64,000 bases of DNA, from assembly GCA_009801085.1 (NCBI GenBank), contig VNWV01000005.1, forward strand, positions 806,001-870,000, read 5' to 3'. The notes beneath the pieces are model-generated. The model was not told the DNA's origin. It saw only the letters and a list, made by a program, of their open reading frames with translations, and made no database searches. The stretch comes from Lasiodiplodia sp. COLG20. Taxonomy: Eukaryota > Ascomycota > Dothideomycetes > Botryosphaeriales > Botryosphaeriaceae. Both the position numbers and the translations under genes were made by a program. How positions within the stretch are numbered: position 1 is the stretch's first letter; every line of letters starts with the position of its first letter. Shown piece by piece: positions 43,588-55,453 of this stretch.

Positions 43588-44280
43588 TCAGTCCAAAACC
43601 GTGATATTTCCCGACAAAGCCGTGCAGTTGATTGGCAAACCAATAGGAGGCGGCGTTCCTCCCATCATCGCAATGCTGCTGTAATTGTACGTCGGGCTAA
43701 GCATCATGATCTGGCCCACAGTGGTACCGTACTTTTCGGCGAGATCCTTGTACACTCCGTACGTGAACGAGTACGGCTGAATCACGCACTGGCTCGGATC
43801 GCACTGCGGGATCTTGAGGAACTGGCCGACTTCCAGGGCGGTAGTAGCGGTCTCATTGTCCTTGGCGTACTCCATGATCGATTCGGCGGTGATGTTCAGC
43901 CGGCGCGCGATGACCTCGTACGTGTCGCCGTTGACCGTGTAGTACAGGCGCGGGCCGCCGTAGATGCAGGTCCGCGTTGCGTTGGTCCGTGGCAGCAGGC
44001 AGGTTTCGTTGTCCGGCTCGCAGACCTCAGGCGGGATGAGGATTTCCTGTCCGACATTGGGGATGATTTCGACGTCGGCCATGAGGTTGTGGCGGCCGAT
44101 GTCGCACACGCCGCGGTTGGTGGCATTCGCTATGTCGAAGATCGTAGTGCCGTACTCAGAAATATAGTAGAGGCCGGTCGTGGAGTTGAGTGCGGTCGTA
44201 TTGCAGGATGAAGCCGCAGCGGCAAGATTCGCAAAAGCTGCGAGAGCCAGGAGGACATGACAAGACTTGAACGCCATCAT
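43588..44280 (-). CDS. Secreted LysM-domain protein
   Basis: Starts at the ATG at 44280 (MMAFKSCHVLLALAAFANLAAA in two parts: MMAFKSCHVLLALAA, FANLAAA), a clear signal peptide, giving 230 aa. The first LysM unit runs about residues 35-85 (YYISEYGTTIFDIANAT...VGQEILIP). The second runs about 120-165 (YYTVNGDTYEVIARRLNI...VGQFLKIP). A third, degenerate unit follows (YGVYKDLAEKYGTTVGQIM). There are 12 cysteines and many N-glycosylation sequons. There is no catalytic domain, anchor or chitinase module. Secreted LysM-only proteins of fungi bind chitin and can protect the wall or dampen host chitin sensing, but a saprotroph role is equally possible. Confidence 0.88.
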   Translation of the reverse strand: MMAFKSCHVLLALAAFANLAAAASSCNTTALNSTTGLYYISEYGTTIFDIANATNRGVCDIGRHNLMADVEIIPNVGQEILIPPEVCEPDNETCLLPRTNATRTCIYGGPRLYYTVNGDTYEVIARRLNITAESIMEYAKDNETATTALEVGQFLKIPQCDPSQCVIQPYSFTYGVYKDLAEKYGTTVGQIMMLSPTYNYSSIAMMGGTPPPIGLPINCTALSGNITVLD

Positions 44281-47200
44281 GAAGTTTTCCCCTTCAGAGA
44301 AACAACTTTTAATCACGAAGTCGAGGAAGAGATGGGAGAATGAACGAGGGTGAGAAATGAGAGAAAGAGAGCTCTTCTCTTCCCAAGAGAAAGCGAATGG
44401 TTCTCAGCGGCAAACTAATGCAGGTGCTGTGATGGAAGGATAGGTACTGTGGTTTCGAGCAACCGACCCTTGATTTATAGACTGCACACCCTTAGGCTCT
44501 CCATACGCACTGCTACAAAGACGATCTAGGGCTTCCGTTCGCGGAGACACTAGCAACCACCCCTGTCTTGTTAAAGGACTTCTAAATTGACACTACCTGC
44601 ATAGCCCATGTGCCAATAAATGATCCCCGCACACCTTTCCCCGCTTACGCGGACTTTGCACGCGTCAATCCATATAACTTGTGCATAACGGCGATCTATC
44701 AATGAGAACTTAGTGAGCAACCACACCCTTATCGGGCTAAAATTCATGCGCAGCAGGGCTCGGTGATGAGCAAGTTCAAAGGGAACTCTGAGCGACCGCG
44801 TACACCCATACAAAGATCGTTAGAATATCGTACTGCTCTGGGAGACGGAATGAGTTGATAATGCGAATAGTCCATGCCTGTGACAGCTTAGCAGTACTGA
44901 AAGTATAGAAGTCACCGCCCCTTTTTTAGAAAATGATACTAGCCTCTCCAACCCAGTCTTAGGCACTTCAATGCAGATGAAGCTGTGCTAGACTGTGGGG
45001 ATAGTTGACCAAGACTAGTGGCTGGCCCGATGGTTTTCACTTTTTAATAACTCATCCAGGCATCCCTAGTATGGCCGATCTTCTGTCTGACGTATTCGGA
45101 TTCGGATCGGGCTACGAGACCAAATGTCACTTCTAGAGATTCTGCCAATGAAGGCTTTGATTATTCGTTCGAGACGTTCAATAGGTCAGTCCAGATGGAG
45201 GCTCTGCGCGAGCTCCGGAAACTAGGTTTCTATGACTTCTTGGCAAACTGATCAATGGACGAAAAGCGAGGTTTGTGGAGATCAAGGGACGAGCGTATGG
45301 AGAAGTGCGATGTAGGTGTGGCGCTTGCGCGTCCCGTCCTAGTACCCGCAGCTAAGCTCCGATGTCCGAGTGCGATTCCCGGACATCGACCGGACTTTAT
45401 TTCCCCCTCTCGATCTATGCGAATTCCGCATCGGTCTTGCCCCCCACTTCGAGGTGTTGTAGCTGGGCGGCTCCTTGAAGTGCTTTGCCCTTTTGGCGTG
45501 CTTTTTTGGTTTTATTTTCTTGTTCTCATTCTTGAGCATTTGATGATTCTAAGGGAATCGAAGTACGGGTTCGGCAATAAGCAATCAACAAAATTAAGAA
45601 ACATATTTTGCTTTATGCTGAATATTTATCTAGCTCTGTGTTAACTAACAAATGTGTTGGGGATTGGATTCTTTTCATATGTAACATGCTCATCTAAGCT
45701 GTCTAAGTTTCAAGACACTTTTTTATCTAAAAAAAAAAAAAAAACAGTCTGCGTATGTAAGAAAGTGTCATATCATGCCGCATTTTGCCACCTATGTCAC
45801 GCCAGAAGTAATAAAGACGGTGAAACAGTTACAGCTTACAGTTTTATAGAGAACAGATAACTTAAGTGTGTTTCTTATCTCATTTCTCACACCTCAGAGA
45901 ACAACTCTGGCCGAGGTACACTTTCACGTTGGTCTTGCAGTATTTCTACTGTAGTTTCTCTGCTCCTTGCACTCTTGAAGTCCGGAATGACGTGTAACCT
46001 CACTATATCGTACCATGCAGAAAGTTTGTTAGTTAAGTATTTCGGAAGGGAGTTTTGGCGGAAGGGTGTGCGCTAACAGTGAGCAACAACGTGGCAACCG
46101 TACGATCGAACTCTCTTTCATCAGAAGTCTAAAATAAATTTCTCCATGCCGTGAGCGCTACATCTCCTCCTCAAATCTGTAAATGAACGAAAAGATTCTC
46201 CAAACTCTCTCTCCGAGCTTCATTCCACATGGTACGCCTTCAAATTGTAGCTACTTTAACCACTGGACTGGGATGTACCGGCAGCTTTGCCCAGCGACTG
46301 CTATTCAACTACTCCTCCAATTACTAATCGTGCTTGAAGTGGGCAGCAAGCTGAGCTACTCTGCGATGGTCTCTGCGGCGATGGCTGCCGTCGATCCAGC
46401 GGTGTGGAACGGCGTGCTGCTAATTTAACATCTGATTCTTACGACCCTTATCTTTGGTTCTCGCGAAGCATATAGCAGCTTTAGAAACATCGGATCTATA
46501 CACAAAAAGGAGCCTATACTGCTTGAATGCCGATTCCTATGAGCATGTCTGGTTAATTTGTGACTCGCTACCTGGCCTCTGTACACGGACCAACCCCAAA
46601 TAATAGCCTTGAGAATCCTCGGAAACAGCGGAATCTATGGTGTTGCGGTCATCCGCTATAATTCCACCGAATGGCAACTCTCTACGGGCGAAGGATCGCT
46701 CACCTGAGCGTTTAGGATCCAAACTCTTCACCGGCGGCTGCGAGCCGCTGCGCTACGGGTCCCGCCGGCTTACGGTGACAGGACTGACAACAAGCATAAG
46801 CGCCACCTGTCTCGGCAGGGTCCAAGCATTGTTACTTCTCCAGTGGCTACTACGACAGCACCTCTGCCTACTGAACGCTCTCGAATCACCAGTCGGCGCT
46901 TGGATCTCGTAATCAAAATATCGGCGCTCCGGTATTGGACGGTCTTCTAATCCTTCGCCAGCTTTCCAAGTTGTCTTTCCGAAGAGGTAATTTAGCTGGC
47001 TACTGCAGTGCGACGGTCTGTCGCCTCTTGGCATGCAGAAGTTGTGGTTTGTAGCACTCCAGAAGGTTGGACAGAGATCTTCAAGAGGTGGGCACGAATA
47101 CGAAATAAAGATTTACCGGCTCCATGTCAGTGCGGTACAATGACATGATCAGCGCATAGCCTACGACTGTGTCAGGCGAATGAGACGAGAGCCAGGCAGA

Positions 47201-48384
47201 AACAAGCAATGTGGACCCTGAATTTCGGCTGCATGAAAGCGTCTCGCCGTGGTTGCGCGAAAGTTTCAGAGGACCAGTCGGCACGTCGGAGCCGGATATA
47301 AGGCGGCGGTGATCCAAATGAGCTTGGCCGGGACGAACATGGGACGTTGCTCCAGTGCACAGCACATGCGGGCGGTGAAGGCGTGTCGTTTTAAAGACGC
47401 GTGCATGTTAGTGTGGCCGGAGCTTTGTTGCGTGGAATCATGTGGCGATGGGGCACCGTCGTCCTTGTAATTACGAAGTAGCGAAGAGTGATCCGTGAGC
47501 GCGACGGCGTTAGAGGAAACGGGCAGCAACGGCAGCTTTCCGCGTCAAATAATGCTTTTTCGACGGCGCGAGCTAAACAAGCTTGGGAAGGATGGTTTGG
47601 CTAGGTTGGGGCGCGGCTCGTATTGACATTTGACGCAGGCGGTGCGAGCCGGTAGGCAACGGCGAGGCAGCCAGGCCGGAACGCACGGCATGCGGGCTGC
47701 ACGCCAAGAGGGCCGCGCGGACGAAAAGGCTTCATCGGGCTGGCAGAGCGCAGTGCTTGATACGGCCACTTGCTACGCGGTGTCGGCTTGTCGCTTCCGT
47801 GACGCCTGGGAGCTGCCACGCTGGGGTGGCGCGAGCGTGAGGTCCGCGGACTGCGCAGCCAATGATGGCGCCAGAACGGGGCGCAGCGCTTACGTGCGCC
47901 GGCCTCGAGGTGCCGAGGCGTGCGAAAGCCAAGACTAGCCAAGCGCGCGCGAAAAGCTTCGCCTTGTCGGCTCGTCACTGCGAGCGCGGGCAGGGCCGGT
48001 GGCTCAGCTGCTTGCGACCGCTGCGAATCGCCGCACGCAGGCGCAGCAGTGGCGCGCTGGGTCATCGGCCGGGAGCTCGTGCAGAGGCAGCGTCAGGTGC
48101 ACCGCCGACTGTGGCGGGTTCGAGAATCGCTGAGTCTGGTGCTGATCCGCCCTTCTGCTAGTGGATAAATCACAGCCTTGTCGCTCTCACCTACCCTCCC
48201 TTGCACCCATAATCTGCTGCTGCCCGCGACTCCTCCGACGCCTCAGCCCCGACTCCGCGTCTCGCCCTCTCCGCACCTGCAACACTACACCCCGTCGCCC
48301 TCGACTCACTACTTCTCTCGTGAGTGCGCGCCCAACCGTCGCGATCGCCAATCCAGCTGACAGCGTCATAGACCGGAATTCATC
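44281..48384. other. 4.1-kb gene-poor stretch
   Basis: No supported intact gene. From the left: LysM promoter (CT/GA-rich leader to ~44400), an AT-rich middle with a tRNA-like relic at 45317-45392, poly-A at 45729-45744, and a weak two-exon open frame on the minus strand (46537-47034, see findings). A GC-rich part follows from about 47560 that becomes the CYSTM promoter and CT-rich 5' UTR after 48160. The patchwork composition suggests decayed inserts. Confidence 0.45.
45317..45392 (+). repeat. tRNA-like relic / possible SINE head
   Basis: GTGTGGCGCTTGCGCGTCC resembles a shortened D-arm. AGTGCGATTCC matches the RNA polymerase III B box (GGTTCGATTCC) at 9 of 11 positions. The latter sits in the loop of a perfect 9-bp stem (CGATGTCCG / CGGACATCG, 45360-45368 and 45380-45388). 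There is no full cloverleaf, so this is not a functional tRNA. Confidence 0.3.
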
Positions 48385-48827
48385 ATGTCCAACCAAGGCT
48401 ACTACGGCGGCCCTCCGCCTCCCCAGCAGGCGTAAGTTTCACTACGTGCCCATGGAGCGCTCGTCGTCCTTGCGATTCTGCAGCGCCTTGCGACAGGATT
48501 TACAGCTAACTTGGGCACAGCTACTACCCTCAGCAGGGCTACCCTCAGGGCCCACCACCCCAGGTAAGAAGATGCACATGTCCGTATCGCCTGCCGCGGC
48601 CGCTGACAAGTTTGTAGATGCAATACCCGCAGCAACCTCCTCAGACCGTTATCGTGAAGGAGAAGAAGGACCGTGGCTGCCTGGGTACCTGCTTGGCAGT
48701 TCTTTGCTGTTGTTTCGTCTGTGAGGAGGGCTGCGAGTGCTGCGCGGAATGTTGCGAGGTAAGCCACTCCGATAGGCCGATGCACGGCTCTAGCTAACCG
48801 CGCCAGTGTGCCGAGGACTGCTGTTAA
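48385..48827 (+). CDS. CYSTM-family cysteine-rich mini-protein, four exons
   Basis: Exons: 48385-48431, 48521-48563, 48618-48758 and 48807-48827, giving only 83 aa. All introns (89, 54 and 48 nt) are GT-AG and in phase. The N-terminal half is GYYGGPPPPQQAYYPQQGYP-type low complexity. A short basic stretch (VKEKKDRG) is followed by a cysteine-packed hydrophobic tail (CLGTCLAVLCCCFVCEEG and CECCAECCECAEDCC). This is the CYSTM (cysteine-rich transmembrane) module, found in tail-anchored eukaryotic stress-related proteins. It probably inserts at the plasma membrane with the Gln/Pro part in the cytosol. Easily missed, because no single open frame covers it. Confidence 0.85.
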
Positions 48828-49593
48828 ACGGACGACGACGGCGATGATGGAACGTCTGCTGTGAGATGCATTGGCGTCGCTTGCCTGGACGCTTGCGATA
48901 ATCCATCCATATTGCCCGAGAACCGGGCCCTGTCGAGGCTGGATTCGATACCCTTAACACTCCGCCTTGGGTACCGGTTGGGCGCAAACAGATGCATGGA
49001 CACCTGTTTTGGCGTTTGAGGGCCTGTTCCGCGGGTTGCTAGAGCTTTCTTCTCCCTGATCCCGCGTTGCGGAGGACATGGCAATTTCTTTTTATTTGAT
49101 GACAATCGATTACCCCGTATTCTCGACGATATTGTTTCTACTGGCGTGCTCGTAAACCATTTTGACCTGGAAGGACCACGACAATCGTGATGACTGGTGA
49201 TCGCAACCATTTGCCCAGACTTCAGAGGTCCCAAGGCGCCCATGCGACCTGATCTGGCTACCGTGCGCATCCGAACACTTTGCGGGGTGAGGCCGGTGCA
49301 CTGGGGTTCGCAGACAGCTGCAGTGGGACGCCGGCGTCGAACTAGAGTACCGCCAATGGCAAGCGTCTCATTGACTCGATCTCGCCCAGCGACCGCGAGC
49401 CAGGATGCAGTCGACCGGCGTTGTGCACACGAAGGTTGCGACAAGGCCTGGAGTGAGTTCGGCAGGGGAAGTCTTGGCGCTGACGATTGGCGGGAGCTCT
49501 AGGATAGGTGTTCGTTACGCGCGGCTTCAGCGCAAGCTCCAACAACACCACCGTCCTCCAATTGCTTTTGCCTTCGCCACCTAGAGCTCGACC
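48828..49593. other. Intergenic: CYSTM 3' flank and STT3 promoter
   Basis: About 770 nt. No gene seen; the overlapping minus-strand open frames have no domain. A leader with CACCGTCCTCC lies just upstream of STT3. Confidence 0.5.
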
Positions 49594-52098
49594 ATGGCCA
49601 CCGCCGCGGATAAGAGCTTCCTGGAGGGTGCCACGGGTCGGAACACCCGTGGCATGCTCCGCATCATCATCTTGGCCACCATCGCAGCTGCCGCCGTCTC
49701 CAGCCGTCTGTTCAGTGTCATCCGTTTCGAGAGCATTATCCACGAGTGTTTGTCCCCCGGATGCCTCCGCACGTAGCGCTGCTAATTGAATTGCTTGCAG
49801 TCGATCCCTGGTTCAACTTCCGCGCCACCAAGTACCTCGTCAAGCATGGCTTCTACAGCTTCTGGGACTGGTTCGACGACAGTACGCCTCGCGCCGCACC
49901 CCCTCCCCGCTCGCTCGCTCGCGCACACAATCCATACAGACGAGGACTATGATACTGATATGGGCTTTTTGCAGGGACATGGCACCCATTGGGCCGTGTT
50001 ACTGGCGGTACTCTCTATCCCGGCCTCATGGTTACTAGCGGTGTCATTTACCACGTCCTCCGCTTCCTGACCATCCCCGTTGACATTCGGAACATTTGCG
50101 TGCTCCTGGCGCCCGCTTTCTCGGGCTTGACGGCTCTTGCCACGTACCTCCTCACGTCCGAGATGTCCGAGTCTCCGTCGGCTGGCCTCCTCGCCGCTGC
50201 CTTCATGGGCATTTCGCCAGGCTACATTTCCCGTTCGGTCGCTGGAAGTTACGACAACGAGGCAATTGCCATTTTCTTGCTTGTCTTCACCTTTTTCCTG
50301 TGGATCAAGGCCTTGAAGGTTGGCTCTGCTTTCTGGGGCGCCCTCTGTGCGCTGTTCTATGGCTACATGGTGTCTGCATGGGGTGGATACGTTTTCATCA
50401 CCAACCTGCTTCCCCTGCACGCCTTTGTGCTCATCTGCATGGGACGTTATAGCCCACGCCTCTATGTTAGCTACACCACTTGGTATGCGCTGGGTACGCT
50501 TGCCAGCATGCAGATTCCTTTCGTCGGATTCTTGCCCATTAGGAGCAGTGAACACATGGCTTCTCTCGGTAAGCAATCGTCGAACCATCTCCTTGACTTT
50601 GTTCTAACTCAGATCAGGCGTTTTTGGTCTTCTGCAAATTGTCGGCTTTACCGAATGGGTCAGGACGCAGCTTCCGAGCAAGCAGTTCCAGACTCTTCTC
50701 CGTAGCCTGGTTCTGTTGATTTTCGTCGTCGGTTTCGGTGGCCTCGTCCTCCTTACTGTCTCCGGCGTCATTGCTCCCTGGACCGGCCGTTTCTACTCGC
50801 TCTGGGACACGGGATACGCCAAGATCCACATTCCCATCATTGCGTCTGTCTCCGAACATCAGCCTACCGCCTGGCCTGCTTTCTTCTTCGATCTGAACAT
50901 GATGATCTGGCTCTTCCCCGCTGGCGTCTACATGTGCTTCCGTAAGCTCACCGATGAGCAAGTCTTCATTGTCATCTACGCCGTCCTTGCCAGCTACTTT
51001 GCCGGCGTCATGGTCCGCCTTATGTTGACTCTTACTCCGGTTGTTTGCGTTGCGGCGGCCATGGCGCTCTCGCACATCCTAGACAACTACCTCGTCGTGC
51101 AAACCCCTGCTGCAGTTGTCAATGCTAAGGCCAAGGAGAACGGAGCGAGCGTCGAGGAGGTTGCGTCTTCCATTCTTCCGGCTTCGCTGCGTTCCACCCG
51201 CGACCCTGTTGTCGGCATTTACTCGTATGCGTCGAAGCTTACTATTGTTGCATCGACCACGATCTACTTGCTCCTTTTCGTCCTGCACTGCACTTGGGTC
51301 ACGTCTAACGCGTACTCGTCTCCCTCAGTCGTCCTGGCAAGCAGACTTCCCGACGGAAGCCAGCACATCATTGACGATTACCGCGAGGCTTACTATTGGC
51401 TCCGCCAGAACACTCCCGAGAATGCAAAGATCATGTCTTGGTGGGACTATGGCTATCAGATTGGTGGCATGGCGGACAGGCCTACGCTTGTTGATAACAA
51501 CACGTGGAACAACACCCACATTGCCACTGTTGGCAAGGCCATGAGCTCCCGTGAAGAAGTCAGCTATCCCATCATGCGCCAGCACGAGGTCGATTATGTT
51601 CTCGTCGTCTTCGGTGGTCTTCTTGGGTACTCCGGCGATGACATTAACAAATTCCTGTGGATGGTCAGAATTGCTGAGGGCATTTGGCCTGACGAGGTCA
51701 AGGAGCGCGATTTTTTCACTCCCAGAGGCGAGTACCGCGTCGATGACCAGGCGACTCCTACCATGAGGAACAGCTTGATGTAAGCACAACACCCCATGAC
51801 CATCGTGCTTTACTGACAATTTCCCAGGTACAAGATGTCTTACTACAACTACAACTCCCTCTTCCCTGCTGGGCAAGCTACTGACCGTGTCCGTGGCGCT
51901 CGTCTTCCTGCCGAAGGTCCCCAACTCAGCACCATCGAAGAGGCATTCACCAGCGAGAACTGGATCATCCGTATCTACAAGGTCAAAGACTTGGATAACC
52001 TCGGCCGAGACCATGCTAGCGCCATGGCCTTTGAGAAGGGCAACAAGAAGAAGCGTGCCGCCAAGAAGAAGGGCCCGAAGGTCCTGCGCGTTGAGTAA
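49594..52098 (+). CDS. STT3: Oligosaccharyltransferase catalytic subunit STT3
   Basis: Exons: 49594-49747, 49801-49881, 49975-50568, 50618-51779 and 51828-52098. The product is 753 aa and all phases agree. It transfers the Glc3Man9GlcNAc2 glycan from dolichol to Asn-X-Ser/Thr in the ER. The first luminal loop holds [14 protein letters not shown], recreated by splicing intron 1, with the metal-binding Asp near residue 53. [31 protein letters not shown] and the SVSEHQP loop are all present. The sequon-recognising WWDYG motif is at residues 551-555, followed by NNTWNNTH, itself glycosylated in yeast. About 11-13 membrane helices precede a luminal C-terminal domain. The tail is Lys-rich ([12 protein letters not shown]). 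Essential gene; ordinary copy. Confidence 0.97.
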
Positions 52099-52311
52099 AA
52101 CTACGGCTTGGATGCGGGGTCGGCTTTTCTCTCTTATTAGCGGAAAAATGGAAAGAATTTAAGATGTGTATATTACGAACGCCAGGAAAGCGAAGGCGTA
52201 GGAATACAAAAATGCATCGCTGCTGGCAGTTGCCCAGGAGCGGGGTGGTGCCTAAATTTCATTCAAGTCCTTAAGCGAGAGCCGCTGGTGCTTGGTGTCA
52301 CTGCTCGTCCC

Positions 52312-52630
52312 ATGACATCAATGTCGTTTGCCAGAACCCCAAAATCTTCAACTTCCGCCCATCTGCTGAGTGCCCTCTTTCTTATCGCTTTTTACGCGCT
52401 CTCGCCGTCGACGCTCTTTCGCTACTTCAGTCAAGTACCGCTCCTCCGCGCCTTCTTAAAGCCCTTACCCGAAGTGCCTACTGGACCGACGGCGTCGCGA
52501 GCGGCTTCCAATCGTCGCGCCTTCCGACAGAGACTGACATCGATATAGTGGCACCTCGGCGATCCAGCCGCTTCTTTTCGCGGCAGCCGCGGGCGCGATC
52601 GCCCACTGAACCCCCCGACCATTCCGCCTC

Positions 52631-52663
<33 letters not shown>

Positions 52664-55453
52664 CCCCTACGCCTTCGACGACTTCGGCCCGGTTCCAATC
52701 CCACCTCACAGCGGCGTTGAAGCGCCGTCACCTTACTACGCTCCGTATTGCTATGCTCCTCCTTTTGGGCCTTTCATGTGAGCTTGAGCTCTTACCTTCA
52801 CCAAGTGCCACCCTAACATCTCTGCCAATTCAGACCTCCGCCCCACGGCCCGCTTGAAAGGCCAGAATTGTCTCCAGGACTAGTGCCCCCTTCACCTGAG
52901 CCCATACCTGCTTCAGAACAACCTCGGGTGGTCGAAGTAGACCATTCTCCTTCACCTGCAGAACAGTCAAAGAAACGGGTGCCAGTGAAGCAAGACGAAT
53001 CCGAAGATAGAAGCAGGAACGAAAGGCCAGGAGACACACAGCCCAGTACCTGGGAGGGAAGTGACGCTCTTAAGGAAGATAGTGCCTTGGGACGCGCGAC
53101 TCGTCCAAATCTTTTGTCGAACTCTTCTCTTGAGGCTCTCATACCCGGGTTGTCAGTGGACGAGGCCATGAAGCAGGTCACAACGGTGAAGAAGATGGCT
53201 TCGCGTTCCCCTTCTCCCCCTTCACCTGGGCTGCCTCCCATCGTGCCCGCAGGCGATTGGAGAGTTGGCCATGTGCACGGATACCCTTACGGTAACCAGC
53301 TGATGCCTCCACCACACATGCATCCTCCTGGCTTCTACGGGCCACCGCCGTGGCCACCGCCGCGTCCAATGCCGCCCATGGGACCACTGCCGCCTGCAGA
53401 TCGACAACAATCACACGGCTATCGTCCTCCATCTGCTCCTCTTCCGCCTCCACCGCCATCCCGCGAGGTCGTACAGTCGGAGATCACGATCACTCACACG
53501 CCAGACGCACCTCCGGCTACGTCGACAAGCTACTTTGATGACCCATACAATTCCAAGGCGCCCAACTACAACTCAACTCACAAGCACGTCGCTTTACAAT
53601 ACCACATCTGCGCAATCTGCCGAAGGCCGCGTTCAACGAGATACCACCGGCAGCATCCTCTAATCCCAGGTCAACAGATAATTCCCGAGCCGTGTCGGAA
53701 GTGCCGTTCAGCGATTAGCTCAAGTTCAAGTGAGGACGACGGCAAGGTCATAGTCAACCAACCAGGGAAGCGGGCCGTCAGAGAAAGTGAGAGTGTCCGT
53801 ATTGTCGCCATGGAAGACAAAGACCTGCGCAACCATCGTCGTCCTCGTCGCAGGTGAGTTTATTTTTGTGCAAGATCAGACATTAAGGTTAATGCTGACG
53901 GTGGATATAGGTCTGGAAGTAGGACGAGAATTGTGGTCCGAGAGTGCCGTTCTAATAGCCCTGCATCCCCGCGAGGCCGTCACGGAAGGGTTGATGAACA
54001 TGAAGTCATCACCATCGAAGAGACCGAGGAACATACACATAGGCCCCATAAAAGGCCTGAAAGCGGCACAAGGGTCCATATCAAAAACATTGAGGGAGTC
54101 CATGACGTCCGTCAGCAAAGCTCCCCAACTCGACCCAAAGATGAGGACGCGACCCTGATCAGGCGCATGAGAGAGATTCGTACACATTCTGTCAGCCCTG
54201 AGCCGGCATTTATTCACGAGCAGAGATATTCACGAGTGGTCAAGAATGACCCTCCACCTCCACCGGGTCCAACCCGCAAACCTCCCGTACACCGCCAGAC
54301 CAGCGATGCTGAGCGTCGTCTGCGCGAGCATCCGCAGGCTTTCCGTCATGGGGTCATGATTCAAGTCTCCGGCGGAGATCCGCCTCAGAATGCAAAAAAC
54401 TCCCGTAGGCCTGCCATTGAGCCACCCCCGCATCCCGAACCGAGGACGAAGCATAAGAAGGATCTTTCTCCCCCGCGGGCATCGCACGGGCACAGGCGGC
54501 ATTCGATTGCTTATCCATCGCACGAGCCTGAGCAGCAATACTCCAAGACAAAGCTTCGCAGTATCCTGCGGTCTCAAAGCCGTCCTCGGTCAGGACACTG
54601 GTCGCCGTCTCCGGAAAGAGACGTTTATGTAGATGACTCTGATGAGGTAGGTGTGGCCCATGGAGGACCACGAGTGTCTTTTGCCCCAGAACCTTCAAGC
54701 TCTCGCCGAAAGGCCAACCCGCCTCACCATGAACGAGAGGAAGACCGAACTCGTCCGGCTGGAAAGGGCGCACGAAAGCACCGACCGCATGTTGATGGCC
54801 CCACCAGTAGTTCAGAGTCTGTTCCTCGCGCTGGTAAGTTTCGCCGGTATTGATTAAGCTACCACTAGCTGAAGGATAATGCTAAATAGCATTGAAACCT
54901 AGGGCCTCACCACTTCAGAGACTATGGATACTGGCAAGAGCCACCGCAAACCAGCTTTCAGCCTCGTCAGGACGACGGAATGCACGCGCCAGACCAAAAC
55001 GCCGCAAGAGGTCGCATCGTTTGTAAGCCTTCTTTCAGCCACGATCACGACGATACTCCGGCTAAGAATCGTGCACGCCACGTTGATCCTCCTGATCATA
55101 TCACTTACTACCGATCGGCCACTCCTCCCAAGGAAGCGCCTCCATCTGGCACAACGACATACACTGATTATGCAGGAACTCACCCTCTTCCGAAGCCACT
55201 CGAAGACACCGTAACGTGGTCGCAGAGATCTATAGCTGACAGCAGCAACGTGAGTGGTGGTTCGTACAGGATGGTTGATGTCAGAGATCTCGACGTCATT
55301 GACGAGCGTGGCCGCATTGTAAGGGTCCGTGAGATAGAAGAGACCCATCACCCGAGGAAGGAAGGTTATCACGGCGCACATAACGGGGGGAGAGGAAGAG
55401 ATGACTCCGTCGGCCACAGGGCGGTTCAGCATGCTGGCTGGAGGGACGTCTGA
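52312..55453 (+). CDS. Large disordered Pro/Tyr/Arg-rich protein with Cys-pair motif; 5' end uncertain
   Basis: Firm exons: up to 52777, 52834-53853, 53911-54833 and 54903-55453, joined by 56-69-nt introns in phase. The frame of the first piece has no ATG. The best start is the ATG at 52312 (MTSMSFARTPKSS, then a hydrophobic stretch), spliced at a GTACCG donor (52435) to an acceptor before 52533. That yields about 953 aa, and this first junction is tentative. Features include a run of nine Tyr, Pro-rich blocks (PPPHMHPPGFYGPPPWPPP), CAIC...CRKC with ~30 residues between pairs (possible zinc knuckle), many RS/SR dipeptides, and a conserved-looking tail YRMVDVRDLDVIDERGRIVR. It might act with RNA or a scaffold; function unknown. 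Confidence 0.7.
52635..52661 (+). repeat. (TAC)9 microsatellite encoding nine tyrosines
   Basis: Nine perfect TAC units within the first exon of the disordered-protein gene. Length polymorphism between strains is likely and would keep the frame. Confidence 0.9.
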
